Assembly: GCA_024281055.1 (NCBI GenBank)
Contig: JAMXLF010000019.1
Location: 44,869-108,868, forward strand
Direction of reading: 5' to 3'
Source of the DNA: Geobacteraceae bacterium
Lineage (GTDB): Bacteria; Desulfobacterota; Desulfuromonadia; Geobacterales; Geobacteraceae
Length of the DNA stretch: 64,000 bases
The position numbers were made by a program, and so were the translations under genes. The notes beneath the pieces were generated by a model, which saw nothing but the letters and a program-made list of their open reading frames with translations, did not search any database and was not told where the DNA came from. Positions 54,955 to 63,789 of the stretch are shown here, piece after piece; position 1 is the stretch's first letter, and every line of letters starts with the position of its first letter.

Positions 54955-55030
54955 TGTTCAATGTTCAAAGTTCAAGGTTCGAGGTTCAAAGCTTGTGTAA
55001 CATTGAACGTTGAACATTGAACGTTGAACA
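54955..55030. repeat. Heptad TTCAA repeats, second cluster
   Basis: The gap between the UDP-glucose dehydrogenase and UDP-xylose synthase genes reads GTTCAATGTTCAAAGTTCAA and onward, then inverted units (CATTGAACGTTGAACATTGA). The two sides can pair. The unit matches the clusters at 50899-50974 and 58328-58376. Confidence 0.75.
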
Positions 55031-55034
55031 GCAT

Positions 55035-56387
55035 TTATCCTTCCAGCATTGTCTTGCCGTTCCTGCCGATGGGGAAGTACTCGACTCCCGCGTCCCGCAT
55101 CCGGTGCGGCGTGTAGAGGTTCCTGCCATCGAAGATGAGGGGCCGGTTCAGAAGCGACTTGATCTTGTCGAAATCGGGATTGCGGTACTCGCTCCACTCG
55201 GTGACGATGGCCAGGGCATCGGCCCCCTTGAGGATCTCGTACTGGTTGTGACTGTAGGAGACCCGGTCGCCGAAGATCTTTTGCGCCTCTTTGATCGCCT
55301 CAGGGTCGTGGGCGGCCACCCGGGCACCCAATTCGAGGAGACGCTCGACGATGACCACGGACGGTGCCTCGCGCATGTCGTCGGTACGGGGCTTGAAGGA
55401 GAGCCCCCATACGGCGATGGTCTTTCCGGCAAGGGGTTGCCCCGCATTTTCCCGGGCGAAGTAGCGAAAGATCTTGTCGGTGAGCACCCGTTTCTGCAGC
55501 TCGTTTGCCTCCTCTACCGCCTTGAGGAGGATAAAGTCGTAGTCGCACTCCTCGGCGGTCTTGACGAGAGCCTTGACGTCCTTGGGGAAACAGGAGCCGC
55601 CGTACCCCACGCCGGGGAAGAGGAAATCGTAGCCGATGCGGGAGTCGGAGCCGATCCCTTCCCGGACCGCGGCCACGTCGGCCCCCATCCGTTCGCAGAG
55701 GTTGGCGATCTGGTTCATGAATGTTATCTTGGTGGCGAGCATGGCATTTGCCGCGTACTTGGTCATCTCGGCACTCCGGATGTCCATGACGATGAGGCGG
55801 TTGGTCTTGCGCATGAAGGGGGAGTAGAGCTCCTTCATGATCTCCGCGGTCCGGACGTTGTCAGTGCCGATCACCACCCGGTCAGGCTTCATGAAATCGT
55901 CGATGGCCGCCCCTTCCTTCAGGAACTCCGGGTTGGAGACCACATCGAACTCCAGACTTACACCCCGCCGGTCAAGCTCCTCCTTCATGGCAGCGCGCAC
56001 CTTGTCGGCGGTCCCTACCGGCACCGTCGACTTGTCGACGACGACCTTGAAACTTTCCATGTGGCGGCCGATACTGCGGGCCACGTCGAGCACGTACTTC
56101 AGGTCGGCCGAACCATCCTCACCCGGGGGGGTGCCGACGGCGATAAAATTGATGAGGGACGCCTTGACGGCTGCGGCCAGGTCGGTGGTGAAGGTAAGCC
56201 GCCCCTCTTCACTGTTGCGCAGTACGAGTTCCTTGAGCCCCGGCTCGTAGATGGGGATGACGCCCTTCTTGAGTCCTTCAATCTTCGCTTCGTCCACATC
56301 GACACAGATGACATCGTTACCGCTCTCGGCAAAACAGGTCCCGGCCACGAGACCCACATAACCGGAACCAATGACACAGATTTTCAT
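55035..56387 (-). CDS. ugd: UDP-glucose 6-dehydrogenase
   Basis: The 450-residue enzyme has the Rossmann start [20 protein letters not shown], the catalytic Cys motif [14 protein letters not shown] and the C-terminal NAD/substrate domain with [18 protein letters not shown]. It oxidises UDP-glucose twice to UDP-glucuronate, the branch point for the decarboxylase and epimerase encoded downstream. ATG at 56387 is chosen because the Rossmann fold begins there; a frame from 56405 adds only 6 residues. Length is normal. Confidence 0.95.
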   Translation of the reverse strand: MKICVIGSGYVGLVAGTCFAESGNDVICVDVDEAKIEGLKKGVIPIYEPGLKELVLRNSEEGRLTFTTDLAAAVKASLINFIAVGTPPGEDGSADLKYVLDVARSIGRHMESFKVVVDKSTVPVGTADKVRAAMKEELDRRGVSLEFDVVSNPEFLKEGAAIDDFMKPDRVVIGTDNVRTAEIMKELYSPFMRKTNRLIVMDIRSAEMTKYAANAMLATKITFMNQIANLCERMGADVAAVREGIGSDSRIGYDFLFPGVGYGGSCFPKDVKALVKTAEECDYDFILLKAVEEANELQKRVLTDKIFRYFARENAGQPLAGKTIAVWGLSFKPRTDDMREAPSVVIVERLLELGARVAAHDPEAIKEAQKIFGDRVSYSHNQYEILKGADALAIVTEWSEYRNPDFDKIKSLLNRPLIFDGRNLYTPHRMRDAGVEYFPIGRNGKTMLEG

Positions 56388-56443
56388 GGTCTGTCCTTCC
56401 TTCAAGCTGAAGTAATCTTTTTCTATAACACAGAAGACGGCAA

Positions 56444-57292
56444 TTATGCCAGAATTTTCCCGGCCGGTCCGGTGCCGCCGGCGGCTGCACAGAGTTCCCG
56501 GGAAAGCGCGGCAAACTCCTCCAGGGACAAGGTTTCCCCGCGCCGGCCGGGATCGATCCCGCAGCGTTCCAGGGCCGTAGCGAGGATGGCATCATTCCCG
56601 GTCAGGGCAGCACCCCGCAGGCAGTTCCAGAGGGTCTTACGCCGTTGGCTGAAAGCGGCCTTCACCACTCTGCGGAAACACTCCTCGTCCCCTACGTCAG
56701 CCCGCGGTGCCGGGAGCGGTGTGAAACCCAGCACCACCGAATCGACCTTCGGCACCGGATGAAAGGAGCCGGGCTTCACGGTAAATTCCCGCTGTATCTG
56801 GAAGTGGAGGCGGAACAGGACCGTCAGCGCCCCGTACTCCTTGCAGGCGGGCGGGGCCAGGAGCCGCTCTCCCACCTCCTTCTGAAGCATCAGGACCAGC
56901 AGAGAAAAGAGCCGGCGGCATTCCAGAAAGCGAAAGAGCACCTGAGAGGAGATATTATAGGGGAGGTTCGCCGCCACCTTCCAAGTGCCATCACCGCGCT
57001 CCCTGAGGAGGCGGGAAAGATCGACGGCGAGGATATCCGCCTCGACGACCTCCACGTTCCCCCGTCCGGCAAACTCTTCGCGCAGAAGCGGCACAAGCTC
57101 TCGGTCGAGCTCCACCGCCACGACCCGCTCCGCCCGTTCTGCCAGAAGCGCGGTAAGCGCTCCTCTCCCCGGCCCCACTTCGAGGATGCGGTCGCCGGGA
57201 CCGATACCGACGGCATCGGCAATGCGCGCGAGCACGTTGCGGTCCGTGAGGAAGTTCTGACCAAGGGCCTTCTTCGGGCGGGGCTGAGCCAT
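56444..57292 (-). CDS. ksgA: 16S rRNA dimethyladenosine transferase KsgA/RsmA
   Basis: The 282-residue methyltransferase has [10 protein letters not shown], the SAM-binding [11 protein letters not shown], the catalytic NLPYNISS and the C-terminal [13 protein letters not shown] segment that closes over helix 45 of 16S rRNA. It dimethylates two adjacent adenines late in 30S assembly. ATG at 57292 overlaps the tsaD stop codon by one base (TGATG). A much longer upstream frame exists but only runs through tsaD in another frame. The dehydrogenase gene follows 56 bases after its stop codon. Confidence 0.96.
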   Translation of the reverse strand: MAQPRPKKALGQNFLTDRNVLARIADAVGIGPGDRILEVGPGRGALTALLAERAERVVAVELDRELVPLLREEFAGRGNVEVVEADILAVDLSRLLRERGDGTWKVAANLPYNISSQVLFRFLECRRLFSLLVLMLQKEVGERLLAPPACKEYGALTVLFRLHFQIQREFTVKPGSFHPVPKVDSVVLGFTPLPAPRADVGDEECFRRVVKAAFSQRRKTLWNCLRGAALTGNDAILATALERCGIDPGRRGETLSLEEFAALSRELCAAAGGTGPAGKILA

Positions 57293-58320
57293 CAAGCCCC
57301 CTTCAGCCTTGTTGCCATGGTATCCAGGGGCCACGTGGGGAGGGCGTCGAGTTCCCGATTGGAGGTGATGCGGTGTTCCAGGTAGAAATCGCCCGGCACG
57401 GCGATCATGGCAGCGTTGTCGCTGCAGAGCCCCGGCGAGGGAAAATGGAGTTCGAGCCCCGCCGTGACAGCCAGTTCGGACATGGCACGGCGCAGGCCGC
57501 TGTTGCAGGCCACTCCGCCCGCCACCACCACTCTCCCGATCCCCGTGGCGGCTGCAGCGGCACAGGCCTTGTGGGTCAGAATCTCGCACACCGCCGTCTG
57601 AAACGAGGCACAAATGTCGTTCAGCCTGACTCCCGTTGGGGGCACAGGGTATTGCCGCAGGTGGTTGAGCACGGCGGTCTTGAGGCCGCTGAAACTGAAG
57701 TTGAAGGTGCCGTCGTGGAGAAGCGGCCGGGGAAAGCGCACGGCTCTTGGGTCGCCTGAGACTGCGAGCCGGTCGATCTCCATGCCTCCGGGATAGGAAA
57801 GGCCAAGGAGCTTGGCAACCTTGTCGAACGCCTCACCAGCTGCATCGTCGAGGGTCTGGCCGAGGGTCACGTAACGAGCGAAGCCGTCAACCCGGTAAAT
57901 ATGGGTATGCCCACCCGAAACTGCCAGAGCGATGAAGGGAAATTCCACCTGGTGCTCCAAAAGGACTGCGAGGAGGTGCCCTTCGATGTGGTGGATCCCC
58001 ACCAGGGGGAGACGGCGCGCGTAGGCCAGGGCCTTGGCGGTCGAGATCCCGACGAGAAGGGCACCGACCAGGCCGGGGCCCTGGGTGACGGCAATCCCCT
58101 CGATGTCGGCAAGGGCAACACTCCCCTTGGCCAGAGCCTCGCTGATGACCGGGACGATGGCCTCCAGATGCCGGCGCGAGGCGATTTCCGGGACTACCCC
58201 CCCATACTCGGCATGGACGGCCACCTGGGAATAGACGACGCTGGAAAGGATCTCCCGGCCGTCCCGGACCACCGCGGCCGCGGTTTCGTCACAGGATGAT
58301 TCTATAGCGAGAACAAGCAT
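57292..58320 (-). CDS. tsaD: tRNA N6-adenosine threonylcarbamoyltransferase TsaD
   Basis: The 342-residue protein starts MLVLAIESSCDETAAAVV and has the iron-binding HHIEGH, VSGGHTHIY and the FNFSFSGLKTAVLNHL block of the Kae1/TsaD family. It transfers the threonylcarbamoyl group to A37 of tRNAs that read ANN codons. ATG at 58320 is chosen rather than 58347, because the extra nine residues would be encoded by the heptad repeat upstream. Its stop codon overlaps the ksgA start. Confidence 0.96.
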   Translation of the reverse strand: MLVLAIESSCDETAAAVVRDGREILSSVVYSQVAVHAEYGGVVPEIASRRHLEAIVPVISEALAKGSVALADIEGIAVTQGPGLVGALLVGISTAKALAYARRLPLVGIHHIEGHLLAVLLEHQVEFPFIALAVSGGHTHIYRVDGFARYVTLGQTLDDAAGEAFDKVAKLLGLSYPGGMEIDRLAVSGDPRAVRFPRPLLHDGTFNFSFSGLKTAVLNHLRQYPVPPTGVRLNDICASFQTAVCEILTHKACAAAAATGIGRVVVAGGVACNSGLRRAMSELAVTAGLELHFPSPGLCSDNAAMIAVPGDFYLEHRITSNRELDALPTWPLDTMATRLKGA

Positions 58321-58327
58321 ACAATCC

Positions 58328-58376
58328 GTTCGATGTTCAAAGTTCAATGTTCAATGTTCGACGTTCAAGGTTCAGG
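58328..58376. repeat. Heptad TTCAA repeats, third cluster
   Basis: GTTCGATGTTCAAAGTTCAA and further heptads in one orientation lie directly upstream of tsaD. Unlike the other two clusters no inverted half is present. Confidence 0.7.
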
Positions 58377-58389
58377 CAGGTAAAACACG

Positions 58390-58417
58390 TAAAAAAAGCG
58401 GGGCGTAAGAACGCCCC
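58390..58417 (-). terminator. Terminator of the PIN-PhoH gene
   Basis: On the minus strand GGGGCG-TTCTTA-CGCCCC is followed by GC and seven T residues. It separates the PhoH gene from tsaD. A second, GC-rich hairpin without a T-run (GGCGTGGC-AGC-GCCACGCC, 58503-58521) lies between it and the PhoH stop codon. Confidence 0.85.
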
Positions 58418-58571
58418 CTTTCCATCGAATTTTTTGCCTCGAATCATCCGCCGGAATGTCGATTTTCGATGACAGGCTGGGGCTTGTCTAGGAGGAGGCG
58501 GAGGCGTGGCAGCGCCACGCCGCACAACGACCGACGAAGGCAAACCCGGCATGGCGCGAAAAGCGGCATTC

Positions 58572-59888
58572 CTACAGGAGGTTGGCGGCTAGTTCGGCGA
58601 GGTCCGACCTCTCCCCCTTCATCATCGTCACATGGCCGGCGATCCGCTGCTCTTTGAAGCGCTCCACCACATAGGTCAAACCGTTGGACGAGGAATCCAC
58701 ATAGGGATTGTCGATCTGGTACGGGTCGCCGGTGAGAACGATCTTCGTCCCCTCCCCCGCCCTGGTGACGATGGTCTTGATCTCGTGGGGAGTCAGGTTC
58801 TGCGCCTCGTCGACGATCATGTACTGGTTGGGGATGGAGCGCCCCCGGATGTAGGTGAGCGGTTCGATTTCCATGATTCCCATCGCCATGAGCTCTTTAT
58901 ACCCCTTGCTGTGGCGCTTCTCAGCCTCGTGCCCGGAAAGGAGGAGCTCCACGTTGTCGAAGATCGGCTGCATCCATGGGGCCAGCTTCTCCTCGATGTC
59001 GCCGGGGAGAAACCCCAGGTCCTTTCCCATGGGAAACACCGGGCGGGAGACGAGGAGTCGGTGATAGACGTTCTCTTCGGCGGTCATGTGAAGTCCGGCA
59101 GCGATGGCCAGCAGGGTCTTGCCGGTTCCCGCCTTTCCGACGAGGGTGACAAGCTTGATGTTGTCGTCGAGAAGGGCATCGATGGCGAACGCCTGCTCGC
59201 GGTTGCGGGGGTGGATGCTCCAGATACCCTCCCGGCCCACCTTCCTTATGGGGACGAGACGCCGCGCGGCGCCATCATACTTGGCAATGGCGCTGTGAGA
59301 AGGGTTCACCTGGTCAGTAAGGGTGATAAACTGGTTCGGATGGAATTCCTGCTCCAGTTCGACCCACCCCTGCCCGTAGAAACGGTCGATCAGGTCAGGC
59401 GCAACCTCCAGCTCCGTAAAGCCGGAGTAAAGCTCTTCGATCGCCACCTTGTCGGACTCGTAGTCCTCGGCCACAACGCCGATGGCATCCGCCTTGATGC
59501 GCAGGTTGGTGTCCTTGGTGACGAAGACGAGCGGCACCTCTCCGTTTTTTTCCTTCACGTCCACCGCCACCGCCAGGATCCTGTTGTCGCCGCGTTCCTC
59601 GCGCAGCTCCGGAGGGAGGCGTTTCATCACCTTCTCTTCGTATATCTCGACGCGAAGGGTTCCCCCCGACTCCAACACCACCCCCGTCGAAAGCGACCCC
59701 TTCTTCCGCAGATCGTCGACGAATCGGGAAAACTGCCGCGCGTTGCGCCCGGTCTCGTTCATGTCCTTCTTGAAACGGTCGATCTCTTCGATGACGGTGA
59801 TCGGAATGATGATGTTGTTCTCCTCGAACTTGAAAATCGCCTGTGGGTCATAGAGGAGCACATTGGTATCGAGAACGAAGTTTTTCAT
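58572..59888 (-). CDS. PIN-PhoH ATPase/ribonuclease (PhoH2-like)
   Basis: The 438-residue protein joins a PIN nuclease domain (about 1-130; acidic residues in FVLDTNVLLYDP, VIEEID and FVTKDTNLRI) to a PhoH ATPase (about 225-435; Walker A VGKAGTGKT, Walker B MIVDEAQN, and LTGDPYQIDNPYV). PhoH2 proteins unwind and cleave RNA. In many bacteria such genes stand alone, as here. AAAGG precedes ATG 59888. A T-tract terminator lies downstream at 58390-58417. Confidence 0.93.
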   Translation of the reverse strand: MKNFVLDTNVLLYDPQAIFKFEENNIIIPITVIEEIDRFKKDMNETGRNARQFSRFVDDLRKKGSLSTGVVLESGGTLRVEIYEEKVMKRLPPELREERGDNRILAVAVDVKEKNGEVPLVFVTKDTNLRIKADAIGVVAEDYESDKVAIEELYSGFTELEVAPDLIDRFYGQGWVELEQEFHPNQFITLTDQVNPSHSAIAKYDGAARRLVPIRKVGREGIWSIHPRNREQAFAIDALLDDNIKLVTLVGKAGTGKTLLAIAAGLHMTAEENVYHRLLVSRPVFPMGKDLGFLPGDIEEKLAPWMQPIFDNVELLLSGHEAEKRHSKGYKELMAMGIMEIEPLTYIRGRSIPNQYMIVDEAQNLTPHEIKTIVTRAGEGTKIVLTGDPYQIDNPYVDSSSNGLTYVVERFKEQRIAGHVTMMKGERSDLAELAANLL

Positions 59889-59976
59889 GGGTGCCTTTCT
59901 TGGATGGAGTGGGTGCCTCGCTGAACGGGAACAGCAAAAACTTCTCGCGCCCTGCGTTGCAAGACGCGACGCGAGA

Positions 59977-61131
59977 TCATCCGCGCCCTGCAGGTGCGAC
60001 GATGGTGCGTAACGCCTGCAGAAGGGATTCTATGTCCCCCGCGGTGTTGAAATAGCCGGGACTCACCCTGACGGTGCCGGCGGGATAGGTGCCGATGGTC
60101 CGGTGGACAAGGGGCGCGCAGTGGAGTCCGGCCCGGACGCAGATCTCATGGTCCCGGTCGAGCAGAAAGGCGATTTGTGCCGCATCGTACCCTGCAACGG
60201 TAAACGACAGCGGGCCGCAATGGGCCTCTGGCGAAGCGGGACCGAAGAGCACGACGCCGGGGATCTCGCCCAGCCCCTCGCGCAGTTGGGCAACAAGTGC
60301 CCTCTCGTGTTTCCGGATGGCATCGATCCCGGTTTCACGGATGAACTCAACCCCCGCCTTCAGGCCTGCAATGGCCGGGGTGTTCAAGGTGCCGCTCTCG
60401 AATCGCTCGGGAAGAGCTTTTGGCTGATCGAGCCCAGTGGAATACCCCCCCGTGCCTCCCACAAAAAGAGGCATAAGCTCAACTCCCTCGGCAATGGAGA
60501 GAAACCCGCTTCCAGGGGGACCGAACAGGCCCTTGTGACCCGGCGCGGCGAGCAGGTCGATCTGGAGAGCGGCCGCGTCGATGGGGATGACACCGGCGCT
60601 CTGGGCCGCATCGACGAGGAACAGCGCCCCAGCCTGCTTAGCCAGCGTAGCGATCTCACCGACAGGCTGGATGGTGCCGGTGACATTGGAACAGTGGGCA
60701 AGGGCCACGAGCCGGGTGGTGGGGCGCAGGGCTGCGGCGATCCGGTGGGGCTCGACAAAACCACGGTCGTTCCCCTTCACCCAGGTCACCTCCACCCCTC
60801 GTTGGCCAGCAAGATGGAGGGGGCGGACCAGGGAATTATGTTCCATGGTCGTGGAGACCACGTGGTCGCCTTCTCTCAGAAGCCCAGCCACAGCCAGATT
60901 GAGAGCTTCCGTGGCGCTATGGGTAAAAATGAGCCGAGAAGAGTCACCAATGCCGAAAAAGTCCGCCAGGGACTCCCTGGCCTCGAACACCAGGCGGGTA
61001 GCCGCCAGCCCGCGACCGTACCCCCCCCTGCCGGGGCCGACTCCGATTTCCCGGAAGGCGTGCTCCATCGCACGGTAAACCGATTCGGGTTTGGGAAACG
61101 TGGTTGCAGCATTGTCCAGGAAAACGGCCAT
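59977..61131 (-). CDS. Class V aminotransferase, cysteine desulfurase-like
   Basis: The 384-residue PLP enzyme starts FLDNAATTFPKPESVYRAM and has the PLP lysine in APGHKGLFGPPGSGF. The loop ICVRAGLHCAPLVHRTIG contains the likely sulfur-accepting Cys. The pattern matches the family with an EGC-type cysteine desulfurase label (TIGR01977-like) rather than IscS or SufS themselves. It would release sulfur from cysteine for cofactors or selenium metabolism. No Fe-S scaffold genes are next to it. The ribosome binding site is weak. Confidence 0.87.
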   Translation of the reverse strand: MAVFLDNAATTFPKPESVYRAMEHAFREIGVGPGRGGYGRGLAATRLVFEARESLADFFGIGDSSRLIFTHSATEALNLAVAGLLREGDHVVSTTMEHNSLVRPLHLAGQRGVEVTWVKGNDRGFVEPHRIAAALRPTTRLVALAHCSNVTGTIQPVGEIATLAKQAGALFLVDAAQSAGVIPIDAAALQIDLLAAPGHKGLFGPPGSGFLSIAEGVELMPLFVGGTGGYSTGLDQPKALPERFESGTLNTPAIAGLKAGVEFIRETGIDAIRKHERALVAQLREGLGEIPGVVLFGPASPEAHCGPLSFTVAGYDAAQIAFLLDRDHEICVRAGLHCAPLVHRTIGTYPAGTVRVSPGYFNTAGDIESLLQALRTIVAPAGRG

Positions 61132-61174
61132 AGTTTACATAACTACCATGTTGCCACGCGATTGGCAATCGCTT

Positions 61175-62563
61175 TCAGGAACCGGTCTTCGGCCGTGCCG
61201 GCAGCACGGGGACATAATACACCCGACCGCGTGTCGCATCCTGCCGGTTGTCGTAGATGCGTCGTGCAAGGTCGTCGCTCCCCTTCTCCCCCCACCAGTT
61301 GGCGACCGCCCGGAACTCATCCGGCCCGGCGTTGAAAAGATCATAGGTCCCATTGGCAAACAGTGCATTCCCCCAGGCAACTCCCTCTCCGTCATCCACC
61401 TGCAGTCCGACGCCGCCGTTGGTGGCGATCTCGTTGCCGCTGACCCTGATCCGGGACCTGTTCAGGAAGAGTCCGTAATCCCTGTTTCCCGTTAAGACGC
61501 TGGCGGTGACAGACCCCTCGCTGGCAGTCAGGGTCAGGCCGTTGCCGTTGGCGGCAAACCGACACCCGTTGATCCGTATCCGGCAGTCGGCTGCTTTCAG
61601 CCCCCGGTTGACATTCCCCTCCAGAACTGTTCCGGCCAGCGAGAGGGAGGTTCGGAGCGCGACAATCCCCTCGCGGTTGGCAGAAAACGAGGCATCGCGG
61701 ATATCGGCCTCGCTGTCGGTCAGCCCCCCTCCCAGCAAACAGTCGCGCGCACCGCCGCCGCTCATGACGAAAAGAGAATCCTGTACCCTCACGCCGGTCC
61801 GGCACTTCTCGAACCGGGAATTTTTCACGGTAATGGTGGAAAACAGGCTGTCGAGCCCTGTCTCTGCTCCCTCCACGCGGGAACAGGTGATGAGATTCTT
61901 TTTTTCGCTTGCGAGGATAACAATCCCCTGCCAGTCTCCGGCGAGGGGCTCCTCGTAGGATGAGGTAAAGAGGACCGGTTTCTCTTCGCTGCCGTTCGCC
62001 TGGATGCGGCCCTGAATCACGAGGACAGGGAGTGTCCCGGCACCCTGGAACCTGATCACGGTCCCCGGATCGATCGTCAGGGTTGCCTGGGGCGCGACGG
62101 TAAGTCCTCCCTCGATGACAACTTCGCCATGCCAGGCAGTGTCTTCGGAGAGGATTTGATCTCGATAGGCAAAATCCGGCGTCCTGGACAAGACAACCGG
62201 TTTCCTCCCCGTCACAGCCCCTTGCGGAAGTCCGGACCGGGGAGAAACCTGGGGAGGGGTCGGGACGGGGTTGAGCCCTTTCGGCAGTTGGGGGGCCGGC
62301 TGGCGCGGGAGGAGTTTTTCCTCGACCGGAGGTGCGAGAGAAGGCGCCTGTTGCGGCAACTGACTTACAGGCGCCGCAGAAAGTTGTTCGGCCGGAACCT
62401 CCTTGACGGGTGGTTTGGGCGTATCGGTGGGAACGGAGTACTTGATGACCTCCGGGGTCAGAATATTTTTCTCCCCGCCGAGAAACTCCCGGCACCCGAA
62501 CAGGAGAAGCAGGGAACCCACGGCCAGCCAGCGGCATATCCTGTGGAACTGAGCAGTATCCAT
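61175..62563 (-). CDS. Outer-membrane-type lipoprotein with a right-handed beta-helix
   Basis: The 462-residue protein has a lipoprotein signal (LLLLFGC, Cys near residue 24) and a proline-rich linker (about 45-115). A parallel beta-helix follows, in which short coils repeat: VVIEGGLTVAPQATLTIDPG, ITVKNSRFEKCRTGVRVQDS, TVLEGNVNRGLKAADCRIRI. Such folds bind or cleave polysaccharides, or serve as surface scaffolds; I see no catalytic set. ATG 62563 is preferred because GGAGG precedes it and because it starts the signal; a frame from 62866 only runs through the next gene. Thirteen bases separate it from the cyclase gene. Confidence 0.8.
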   Translation of the reverse strand: MDTAQFHRICRWLAVGSLLLLFGCREFLGGEKNILTPEVIKYSVPTDTPKPPVKEVPAEQLSAAPVSQLPQQAPSLAPPVEEKLLPRQPAPQLPKGLNPVPTPPQVSPRSGLPQGAVTGRKPVVLSRTPDFAYRDQILSEDTAWHGEVVIEGGLTVAPQATLTIDPGTVIRFQGAGTLPVLVIQGRIQANGSEEKPVLFTSSYEEPLAGDWQGIVILASEKKNLITCSRVEGAETGLDSLFSTITVKNSRFEKCRTGVRVQDSLFVMSGGGARDCLLGGGLTDSEADIRDASFSANREGIVALRTSLSLAGTVLEGNVNRGLKAADCRIRINGCRFAANGNGLTLTASEGSVTASVLTGNRDYGLFLNRSRIRVSGNEIATNGGVGLQVDDGEGVAWGNALFANGTYDLFNAGPDEFRAVANWWGEKGSDDLARRIYDNRQDATRGRVYYVPVLPARPKTGS

Positions 62564-62576
62564 AACCTCCGTGGCG

Positions 62577-63638
62577 TCAGACCGCGGTATCCCCCTTGAA
62601 ATAGTGGACCATATTCTTGCCGCTTTCCTTCGCCTTGTAGAGGAGAGCGTCAACCTTGGCGAACAGCTCTTCCCGGGTGGAGCCATCCAGGGGATAACAG
62701 GCGACCCCGATGCTGACCGTAATGCCATGGCCGGCAACAAAGGGAAGCATGTCCAGGGTATCCTTCTCGATTCGCTCCCGCACCCGCTCCGCCACCTGCA
62801 AGGCACTTTCCAGCCTGGTTTCGGGAAGGAGCACGGCAAACTCTTCGCCGCCGTAACGAAAGGCAATGTCGATCCGGCGCAGGCTCCTGGTGACGATCTT
62901 GCCTATCAGCGCCAGTGCCAGGTCGCCATTGGCATGGCCATAGGTATCGTTGAACTTCTTGAAATCGTCGATATCCATGAAGATGATGGAAAGCGGCTTT
63001 TCGTAACGCTTGGCCCTGCCGAGTTCCTGGTTGAAGAGCTGCTGGAAATACCGGTGGTTGTGGAGCCCGGTCAGGGCGTCGGTGATGGCCATCTGCTTGG
63101 TCCGGGTGTGAAGCCTGGCGTTGTAGATGGCCATCGCGGCGAACGACGCAAAGACCGAAATGAGCTTCAGCTTTTCCAGGCGAAACCGGCGCGGCACGAA
63201 ATCGTTCAGGTAGAGGAGGCCGACAATCGAGCCGGGAACCTTGAGGGGAACACAGATGACGAAACGTATCCCTTCACGCGCGGCGATCGGATTGAGGGCA
63301 AAAGAAGTCTCCCCCGTATCCTCGACACACAGGACCTCACCGGTCTGAAGGGCCTCCTGGGTAATCCCGCCGGGGACCACATCCCACTGCTCATTCCTGG
63401 GGAAAGCGGGGGAAAAACCAGCCTCGGCATGCAGGGTCAACTCCTGCTGGTTTTCGTCGAAAAGGGCAATATTACCCGCCGGGACATCGGCAAAGCGCAT
63501 GGCGCTGTCGAGGATTACCTGGAGAACGGTATCCAGATCGAGAGGTGAGACGACAGCACGGGCAACCTCAATGAGGTCCGTTAGTGCCGTAACCTGCAGC
63601 TCAAGGGATTCCTTGTCGCAACTGTCGCACTGCACCAT
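62577..63638 (-). CDS. GAF-GGDEF diguanylate cyclase
   Basis: The 353-residue protein has a GAF sensor domain (about 20-175) and a GGDEF domain with the active site RYGGEEF (261-267). The inhibitory site RRID (254-257) lies five residues before it. The guanine-contacting residues are N230 and D239 (FNDTYGHANGD). In the Geobacter cGAMP cyclases (Hypr GGDEF) that Asp is Ser, so this enzyme should make c-di-GMP. No membrane segment is seen. ATG 63638 is preferred over an upstream GTG at 63686; neither has a strong ribosome binding site. Confidence 0.92.
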   Translation of the reverse strand: MVQCDSCDKESLELQVTALTDLIEVARAVVSPLDLDTVLQVILDSAMRFADVPAGNIALFDENQQELTLHAEAGFSPAFPRNEQWDVVPGGITQEALQTGEVLCVEDTGETSFALNPIAAREGIRFVICVPLKVPGSIVGLLYLNDFVPRRFRLEKLKLISVFASFAAMAIYNARLHTRTKQMAITDALTGLHNHRYFQQLFNQELGRAKRYEKPLSIIFMDIDDFKKFNDTYGHANGDLALALIGKIVTRSLRRIDIAFRYGGEEFAVLLPETRLESALQVAERVRERIEKDTLDMLPFVAGHGITVSIGVACYPLDGSTREELFAKVDALLYKAKESGKNMVHYFKGDTAV

Positions 63639-63789
63639 GGGAGAACCCAGCTCCAAGCCGTATTCAAAACTTGTTGAAATTAGCACACTTCGCAGCCGTT
63701 GTAAATCATGTACTTGCCTCTGCCACCGGGCACACCCTGTTCGGGAGTGCTTTCAATGGCTTACATCTTTAAATTTTAATCTCTTCGGG

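Noticed and set aside
54955..55030. CRISPR array
   Set aside because: The repeats are contiguous 7-base units with no spacers and no cas genes.
55017..56762. 581-codon plus-strand frame opposite ugd and ksgA
   Set aside because: Antisense of conserved enzymes; its first codons come from the heptad repeat.
56444..57613. Longer version of ksgA starting at 57613
   Set aside because: The extra residues are out-of-frame tsaD sequence; KsgA homology starts at 57292, where ATG overlaps the tsaD stop codon.
61175..62866. Longer version of the beta-helix lipoprotein from 62866
   Set aside because: The extension runs through the cyclase gene in another frame; ATG 62563 has GGAGG and begins the lipoprotein signal.
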